NCBI GenBank assembly: GCA_034428935.1
Contig: DAOUHB010000034.1
Location: 1-14,123 of the forward strand
Direction of reading: 5' to 3'
Length of the DNA: 14,123 nucleotides
DNA from: JAAYZQ01 sp034428935
Lineage (GTDB): Bacteria; Chloroflexota; Anaerolineae; JAAYZQ01
Shown here: positions 6,935 through 12,454 of the stretch, in pieces
Layout: every line of letters starts with the position of its first letter
Position numbering within the stretch: position 1 is the stretch's first letter
Program-made: the position numbers and the translations under genes
The notes under the pieces: model-generated
Told to the model about the DNA's origin: nothing
Database searches by the model: none
What the model saw: only the letters and a program-made list of their open reading frames with translations

Positions 6935-7449
6935 CCACCTTCTCCTTCTTTCAGTATCTCGTGCCAGGACGGCGTGTGCTTGCACTTGCCGCCCGTCCAC
7001 AGTTGATAGGTGAGCTGCATGTGGCCCAGGTGCAGCGCCGTGTGAGCGGCAACGTGCAACAGGCACCAACGCACCGGCACCTTTCGATCGGGGGCCTGGC
7101 GCTCGCCGTCCAGGTCCGCCGGGCCCAGGGACGACAGGATCTCGGCGGTTTCGGCCGCCACCTCGTCGATCCGGTCCGTCAGCTCCTGGCTGCCGGCGGC
7201 GCGGGTGGCAAACTCGGCGTCGCGGTCACGCGTCGCCGGCCGGCCGCCCACCACTTCTGCCATCCAGAAGTGCTCGGCGCCTGCCACGTGGGCGGCCAGC
7301 ACCGCCAGGGAGTTTGTCGCGTCCCCCTGCCCGTCGTCGGGGAGGGGGGTCCAGTTCAGCGCTTCGGCCGGAAGGCCGTCTACCATCTCTCGTACCTGGC
7401 GCCGTTGATGGTCGATGCGCTGCCGGTAGTTTTCTAGCTCCGAGTGCAT
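6931..7449 (-). CDS. DinB-like four-helix metal-binding protein
   Basis: This is a protein of about 172 residues with a DinB/YfiT-like four-helix bundle. The presumed metal-binding histidine triad is visible as H54 (LAAHVAG) and H136/H140 (HTALH), with the helical segment HLGHMQLTYQLW following. Members bind a divalent metal, and some are thiol-dependent transferases or hydrolases; the substrate here is unknown. I choose the ATG at 7449 because GGAGG lies about 5 nt upstream and the start shares its A with the stop of the NmrA-like gene (TGATG). In-frame ATGs at 7452 and 7461 are alternatives. The gene is coupled on both sides, lying between NmrA and the FAD subunit, so it belongs to the hydroxylase operon. 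Its role there is not established. Confidence 0.8.
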   Translation of the reverse strand: MHSELENYRQRIDHQRRQVREMVDGLPAEALNWTPLPDDGQGDATNSLAVLAAHVAGAEHFWMAEVVGGRPATRDRDAEFATRAAGSQELTDRIDEVAAETAEILSSLGPADLDGERQAPDRKVPVRWCLLHVAAHTALHLGHMQLTYQLWTGGKCKHTPSWHEILKEGEGG

Positions 7450-8309
7450 CATTCCCTCCATGCATCCGCCCGGGTGAGGAACCCGGCGAACGTCGCCGGG
7501 GCGCGGCCAAGCAGCATGTGCAGCACCCGCGGGTTGCCCCAGAAGCCGTGGCGCTCGTAATAGACGAACATCTTGAGCAGGGTGTCTACCTGGTAGTCGC
7601 CCAGGCCGGAGGCCCGCGCCTGGCGTGCCCACTCGTCGTGGGGCACGGCCCGGGCCCGCACCGGCCGGCCCAGGTGCGCCGCCACGATCTCGGCCACCTC
7701 GTCCTGGGTCAACGCCTCACCGCCCGCCAGCTCGTAGATGGCCCCCTCGTGCCCCGCCTCGCACAGCACGGCCGCCGCCGCCTCGGCCACGTCCTCCAGG
7801 TCCACCATGCCCAGGCGCGTCTCGACGGCATAGGGCACAGGATAGACGCCCTCGTTCAGCATCCGCTCCCGGTGGGCCAGGACGTTCTGCATGTAGGCCG
7901 CCGGCTGCAGGATCGTGTAGGGCAGGCCCGAGGCGAACAACTGCTCTTCGACGCGCAGCTTTTGCCAGTGGTGGGGCATGGCCTCCACCTGGGGGTGGAG
8001 CACGGAGTGATAGACCAGGTGCCTTATCCCCGCCAGCCGGGCCGCTTCGATGACAGTCCCTCCGATGCCCAGCTCCTCGGGGTGCACGTTGGGGCAGATG
8101 TGGTAGACGGAGCGCGCCCCGTCCAGGGCGCGCTCCAGGGTTCCTATGTCGCGCATGTCGCCGGCCACGGCCTCGCCGGCGCCCATCGCCATCACCGCCG
8201 CGGCCTGCTCGGCCCGGTGCACCAGGGCGCGGACCCTCGCTCCGCGGCGCGCCAGCGCGCGGATGACGGCCTGCCCCGTCTTGCCCCCTGCCCCCGTGAC
8301 GGTGATCAT
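7449..8309 (-). CDS. NmrA-like NAD(P)-binding protein (atypical SDR)
   Basis: This 286-residue Rossmann-fold protein opens MITVTGAGGKTGQAVIRAL, with the dinucleotide-binding glycines G6, G8 and G12. It carries the NmrA-family middle section VYHSVLHPQ and SGLPYTILQPAAYMQN. It lacks the usual YxxxK catalytic pair of classical short-chain dehydrogenases, as is typical of NmrA proteins, which act as redox sensors or quinone/ether reductases. The longer open frame to 8456 reads into the cyclase gene in another frame and is not convincing. The ATG at 8309 has GAAGG at suitable spacing and begins at the conserved first strand. It follows the cyclase by 34 nt and touches the DinB start. It may reduce an intermediate or sense NAD(P)H; neither is shown. 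Confidence 0.85.
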   Translation of the reverse strand: MITVTGAGGKTGQAVIRALARRGARVRALVHRAEQAAAVMAMGAGEAVAGDMRDIGTLERALDGARSVYHICPNVHPEELGIGGTVIEAARLAGIRHLVYHSVLHPQVEAMPHHWQKLRVEEQLFASGLPYTILQPAAYMQNVLAHRERMLNEGVYPVPYAVETRLGMVDLEDVAEAAAAVLCEAGHEGAIYELAGGEALTQDEVAEIVAAHLGRPVRARAVPHDEWARQARASGLGDYQVDTLLKMFVYYERHGFWGNPRVLHMLLGRAPATFAGFLTRADAWRE

Positions 8310-8343
8310 GTGGCGCCTTCGCCCCTGCCAGGCATCCGGTTCG

Positions 8344-10017
8344 CTATGCGCCCTCGTGGAACGCCACGAAGCGGCCCCACATCGACTCGGTCTCCATCGT
8401 CTTTTGCAGGTAACAGCCGATGTAGTAGCGGCCGCTCTCGGCGTGGGCGATGTCACCCGCCAGGTTTTCGGCGTGCACGATCTTTTTCGGGAAGAGGTTC
8501 AGGTGCGTATCCTGGTAGTACTTGTCCAGGGGGAACATCTCGTCCCAATCTTTCCCAAAGTCGCGCATCAGCTTGGCGTTGGCCTCGGCAAAGGTCTTGG
8601 GGTGCCACAGGCGCTGGATGGTGTTCATGGGGTGGTCCTGGCTGACGGCGTCCACGCCCAGCCACTTCAGCTTCTTGTCGACGCACCACTGCGCAAAGTC
8701 GGGCGAAGGCCCGGGGTGCTTGATCATGTAGCGGAACTCGTCCGAGTCGGGGCTGACCCAGCCGTACTTGTGCCAGCCGGTCTTGGTGATGAGGATGTCG
8801 CCCTCGCGAACCTCCACCACCGACTCGATCATCTCCGGGGTATAGACGCTGGAATCGCTCACCAGTTGCGAGATGTCGGCGATGACGCCCGGGCCGACCC
8901 ACTCGTGGAGGGGCACCTGGCCGATGGTCCGGCCGGCCGGCCAGAAGTGCTTTTCGCCGTCCATGTGGGTCGCCAGGTGGATGCTGGCGTTGCAGATGGA
9001 GCCGTTGCGGCCCATGCCAAAGTGCTGGCCGCCGACCCGCTTGGTATAGTTGACCGTCAGCGGCACATAGTTGGCCCACTGGGGCGTCTGCACGCTGAAG
9101 GGAATGGTCATGTCGAGCATCTGCGCCGACTCCATGATCTGGAAGAACTCGTCGTCGCTCATGCCCTCGGGCGCCTGCATGGCGCAGGCCCGCGTCCAGG
9201 CCGTCTCGACCTCCATGTAGGGCACCGGCATGAGCATGATCCACGCCCTCTGGTTCTTGACCTTGTCGATCTCGCCCACCAGGCACTCGGCCAGGAGGAG
9301 GTGGTTCTTGGGCATGGTGATGTGGGTCAGCTCATAGTAGTCGTCGGGCGGGAACATCTCGTCCCAGCTCTTGCTGCACTCGGCCTTGAGCTTGGCCTCG
9401 GCCCGCTGAAAGTGATCGTCGTGCATGCGACGGATGGGCGTGTTCATGGGATGCTCGGCGCAGCCGCAGTCGACGCCCACCACCTTCAGCTTCATGTCCA
9501 GCGCCCAGGGAAAGAACTCGGGCGACGGCCCCGGGTGCCGCACCAGGAACCCGAACTCTTTCGACTCTACCCCGCCCTGGGCATCGGGGTTCAGCACGTC
9601 GGGCTGATCCCACGAGTAGCGGTGGTAGCCGGTGTTGATGATCAGGATGTCGCCCTTCTTGACCTTGGCGCGGCTCATGATCATCTCCGGGGTGTATAGG
9701 GCATAGTCCGACATCAAGTCCGAAATATCGACGATCACGCCCTGCCCGCAGACGTCCTGCAAGGGGATGTCGGCGATGGGCCGCCCGCCCGAATGAAAGG
9801 CGCGCTCGCCCACCAGGTGGGTGCCCACGGTGTTGCTCCAGTTCAGGATCTGGCCGTTGGCCCCCTGCCCGCCGCCATAGGCGCCCGTCACCCGCTTGAA
9901 AAAGTGAACCTCCAGCGACTTCTCGCCCGGCCAGGGTGGCGTAAAGATGCTGCAATCCTGCGTCAGGTCATAGAGCCGCGCGCCGGCCATGGTGTTGATA
10001 AACTGCTCGCGATCCAT
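8344..10017 (-). CDS. Tandem-domain cyclase / isatin-hydrolase family protein
   Basis: This 557-residue protein is built from two homologous cyclase domains (PF04199 family, which includes kynurenine formamidase KynB and isatin hydrolase). Domain 1 covers about 15-265 and domain 2 about 300-540. Shared landmarks are TG(Y/W)H(R/K)Y(S/G)W (129/413), HPGPSP (161/434), HPMNT (189/462) and WDEMFP (218/491). Domain 2 keeps the metal motif H347-x3-H351-x-D353-x3-H357 and a later AENL glutamate (E517). Domain 1 has T63, H67, V69 and A73 at the aligned places and so looks catalytically degenerate. Family members hydrolyse cyclic or N-formyl amides, which fits ring opening of an oxidised heterocycle. 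The ATG at 10017 has AAAGGAG upstream. It is bordered upstream by the cruciform repeats. Confidence 0.88.
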   Translation of the reverse strand: MDREQFINTMAGARLYDLTQDCSIFTPPWPGEKSLEVHFFKRVTGAYGGGQGANGQILNWSNTVGTHLVGERAFHSGGRPIADIPLQDVCGQGVIVDISDLMSDYALYTPEMIMSRAKVKKGDILIINTGYHRYSWDQPDVLNPDAQGGVESKEFGFLVRHPGPSPEFFPWALDMKLKVVGVDCGCAEHPMNTPIRRMHDDHFQRAEAKLKAECSKSWDEMFPPDDYYELTHITMPKNHLLLAECLVGEIDKVKNQRAWIMLMPVPYMEVETAWTRACAMQAPEGMSDDEFFQIMESAQMLDMTIPFSVQTPQWANYVPLTVNYTKRVGGQHFGMGRNGSICNASIHLATHMDGEKHFWPAGRTIGQVPLHEWVGPGVIADISQLVSDSSVYTPEMIESVVEVREGDILITKTGWHKYGWVSPDSDEFRYMIKHPGPSPDFAQWCVDKKLKWLGVDAVSQDHPMNTIQRLWHPKTFAEANAKLMRDFGKDWDEMFPLDKYYQDTHLNLFPKKIVHAENLAGDIAHAESGRYYIGCYLQKTMETESMWGRFVAFHEGA

Positions 10018-10057
10018 TCCTCTCTCCTTTCGAGTCCAAATCGAATTGTGCTTCTTA

Positions 10058-10249
10058 TCGCTGTAGTAGCCGATTATCGCCCAAAAACCGCGCTGAAGCG
10101 CGCACTACGAACGGGCAGCCTGTACGTTCGTAGTAGGCGATTTATCGCCCAAAAACCGCGCTGAAGCGCGCGCTACGAACGGGCAGCCTGTACGTTCGTA
10201 GTAGGCGATTTATCGCCCAAAAACCGCGCTGAAGCGCGCACTACGAACG
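10058..10249. repeat. Three 67-68-bp cruciform repeats in an intergenic gap
   Basis: The 249-nt gap between the cyclase start and the DUF1116 stop holds three tandem copies of a 57-bp element, separated by the 11-bp spacer GGCAGCCTGTA. Intact copies lie at 10125-10181 and 10193-10249. Each has 9-bp outer arms CGTTCGTAG/CTACGAACG that enclose two perfect inner hairpins, GGCGATTTATCGCC and CGCGCTGAAGCGCG, a three-way-junction layout. The first copy (about 10058-10113) has a decayed left arm. It looks like an extragenic palindromic element of the type I associate with Chloroflexota genomes. It contains no coding potential and no obvious promoter. A short dyad TTCGA-N7-TCGAA lies at 10029-10045, beside the cyclase ribosome site. 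Confidence 0.92.
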
Positions 10250-10266
10250 GGCTCTCCGCCATGCTG

Positions 10267-11508
10267 CTAGAATCCGTACTTTTCGGCGTAGGCCATGACG
10301 GCTGCCTCGAACATGGCCATGGGCGGTCGGACCAGGCCGGCGCCCACCTGGCCGACGCCCGGGTCCTTGTGGGCGATGCCGGTGTTGACCCGGGGCGTGA
10401 TGTTCTTTTCCACCACCTTGCGGATGTCGATGCCCGTGGGCGTGCCGCGAAAGTCGAGGGGAGGCATGGTAAAGTACTTGTGTTCGGCGTAACAGATCTC
10501 GTACATCTCCAGCGTGGCGTTGATGGCGTCTTTGGGCGTGCCGCTGACAAACGTCACGATGGCCGGCGCGCTGGCCATGGCAAAGCCGCCGATGCCCGCC
10601 GTCTCGGTGATGACGCTGTCGCCGATGTCGCCGCTGGCGTCCTCGGCTTTGAAGCCGGGGAAATAGAGGCCCACGGGGGTGGCTACCGGCGCGGTGAACC
10701 ACCGATCGCCCAGCCCGCTGACGCGGATGCCGAAATCGGTCCCGTTGCGGGCCATGGTGCTGACGATGGTGCTGCCCTCCACGCCGTGGGCGGCGTCGGC
10801 CATGGCCTTGCAGCAGGCCATTACCGGGTTCAGCACGCTCAGGGCATTGTCGCCCAAGAACTTGAGCACTTCTGAAGCCACTTCGGGGCTCGGCGCGCAG
10901 CGCGCGACAAAGGGCGCCAGCCGCGCGGTGTAGAGGATGGAGCCGGCCTTGTTGCGGTTGTGGCCCTCGTCGCCCATGTGCAGCGCCTCGGCCAGCAGCG
11001 CCCGGATGTCCAGCCCGCCGCTGTCCTCCAGGGCATCGGCCAGGATCGGGCCCATGACCTCCTCCATCCAGCGCAGGCGCTCCAGCACCTCGTCGCTGTA
11101 GGCCCCGTAGCGCAGCACCTTGCCATAGCCCTCGTTCAGGTTCGAGTAGGACTTTCGGCCGGTGGTCTTGTCCTCCAGGATATAGACCGACATGGAGCTG
11201 CTGATGACGCCGGCCATGGGTCCCACCGCCTGGTGGTGGTGGCAGGGCTCCAGCTCGACCTGGCCGGAGGTGACCAGCGCCTCGGCCTCGGCCATGTCTT
11301 TTGCCTTGCCCTCGTAGATCAGGGCTCCTGTGATGGCCCCGCGCATGGGGCCCGAGGCTCGCTCCCAGGTGATGGGCGGCCCGGCGTGCAGCAGCAGGTT
11401 CTCTCGCATGCCCGGCACCGTGTCGATGGCCTTGCCCAGGCCGGTGAGCACCGGCCTGGTCTCCATCATCTGTTCGACGGCTGTTGCATTCGCTTTTTCG
11501 ATGTCCAT
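10267..11508 (-). CDS. ylbE: DUF1116 protein, YlbE/AllG-type carbamoyltransferase subunit
   Basis: This is a 413-residue DUF1116 protein. The family hallmark LLHAGPPITWERASGPMRGA lies near residues 39-58, followed by ELEPCHHHQAVGPMAGVIS and, near the middle, the glycine/asparagine-rich HMGDEGHNRNKAGS. In E. coli the homologue YlbE (AllG) works with FdrA (AllF) and YlbF (AllH) as oxamate carbamoyltransferase, which makes oxamate and carbamoyl phosphate from oxalurate during allantoin fermentation. The same chemistry on oxalurate or a related carbamoyl-amide is inferred here because fdrA is two genes upstream. The DUF2877 (YlbF/AllH) partner is not in the window. The ATG at 11508 has a very strong AAGGAGGAG site. 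A 63-nt gap with a small CCTTCG/CGAAGG dyad (11540-11566) separates it from the nitrilase gene. Confidence 0.92.
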   Translation of the reverse strand: MDIEKANATAVEQMMETRPVLTGLGKAIDTVPGMRENLLLHAGPPITWERASGPMRGAITGALIYEGKAKDMAEAEALVTSGQVELEPCHHHQAVGPMAGVISSSMSVYILEDKTTGRKSYSNLNEGYGKVLRYGAYSDEVLERLRWMEEVMGPILADALEDSGGLDIRALLAEALHMGDEGHNRNKAGSILYTARLAPFVARCAPSPEVASEVLKFLGDNALSVLNPVMACCKAMADAAHGVEGSTIVSTMARNGTDFGIRVSGLGDRWFTAPVATPVGLYFPGFKAEDASGDIGDSVITETAGIGGFAMASAPAIVTFVSGTPKDAINATLEMYEICYAEHKYFTMPPLDFRGTPTGIDIRKVVEKNITPRVNTGIAHKDPGVGQVGAGLVRPPMAMFEAAVMAYAEKYGF

Positions 11509-11571
11509 ACCACGCTCCTCCTTGTTATTCTGGGGGCACCCTTCGCCATTCGGAGGGCACCGAAGGATCTC

Positions 11572-12453
11572 TCAGCGCAGCCTTTGCCCCGGCTCAAACC
11601 GCGACCGGGCCTCCTTCAGGATCTCCTCGTAGATTTCCAGGTTGCGATCCTGCAGGTGATCGAAAACCTGGGGGCTCTTGCTCCCCCAGGTGATGTAGCG
11701 CAGTGGGTCCGGGTCCAGCTTGGCGGCGACGATCTCCTCGCCGCCGCGCGCCTGGGTCAGGCGCCAGGCGATGGGTGTCACGATCATGCTGTGCCCGAAG
11801 TAGTAGCTGCCCCCGGCGTCGGGGCCGACGGCGTTGGTGGCCACCATGTAGACGTGGTTGTCGTAGGCCCGGGCGCAGGTGGTGAGATACCAGATGTCAT
11901 AGCTGCGCAGCAGGGCCGAGGGCCGGACGATGACCTCCGCCCCCTTGACCGCCAGCAGGCGCGACAGCTCCGGAAAGTCGCCGTCGTAGCAGATGATCAT
12001 CCCGATGCTGCCCAGTGCCGTCTCGTAGACGTCGGCCCGGTTGCCGACGGTCACCCAGCCGCCGCAGTCCAGGCGCTCCACGGGGAAGGGGTGCGTCTTG
12101 TCATAAATGCCGACGATCTCGCCATCGGGTCCGATGAGGACCGACGAATTGTAGACCACGCCCCGCTCCGGGCCGCGCCGGTAGGTGGGCCACACGACGT
12201 GCACGCCCAGTGATTTGGCCGCCTTCTGGACCTCGGCCGTGATACGGCCCGGGGCGTCGTCGACGAGGTCCCACAGCTCGTCGGCGCTCAGCCCGGTGAC
12301 AAAGCTGGTCGTCACCGTCTCCGGAAAAACCACCAGCTCGGCCTCGAACTCTTTCGCGGCGCGCTCCAGCCAGGCCACACCCTTCTCGACGTTCGCCCGC
12401 ACGTCGTTGGGCGTGACGGCAATCTGCACGCACGCGGCGACAAACTCTTTCAC
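11572..12453 (-). CDS. Nitrilase-superfamily carbon-nitrogen hydrolase (amidase)
   Basis: This is a 293-residue cytoplasmic C-N hydrolase. The catalytic Glu-Lys-Cys triad is visible as E45 (VVFPET), K119 (YDKTHPF) and C155 (GMIICYDGDFPE), in the order and spacing of the family. The length and the FPE segment after the cysteine fit aliphatic amidases and N-carbamoyl hydrolases rather than true nitrilases. It starts with GTG at 12453, one base after the fdrA stop, and AAAGGA within the end of fdrA serves as its ribosome site, so the two are coupled. Its position between fdrA and the DUF1116 gene suggests it removes the amide left after carbamoyl transfer, such as oxamate or malonamate. A beta-ureidopropionase-like activity is the main alternative. 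Confidence 0.93.
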   Translation of the reverse strand: MKEFVAACVQIAVTPNDVRANVEKGVAWLERAAKEFEAELVVFPETVTTSFVTGLSADELWDLVDDAPGRITAEVQKAAKSLGVHVVWPTYRRGPERGVVYNSSVLIGPDGEIVGIYDKTHPFPVERLDCGGWVTVGNRADVYETALGSIGMIICYDGDFPELSRLLAVKGAEVIVRPSALLRSYDIWYLTTCARAYDNHVYMVATNAVGPDAGGSYYFGHSMIVTPIAWRLTQARGGEEIVAAKLDPDPLRYITWGSKSPQVFDHLQDRNLEIYEEILKEARSRFEPGQRLR

Positions 12454-12454
12454 G

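Noticed and set aside
8310..8456. Upstream extension of the NmrA-like gene to 8456
   Set aside because: The added residues are Arg/Thr-rich antithesis of the cyclase frame, and the Rossmann strand begins exactly at the ATG at 8309 with a ribosome site.
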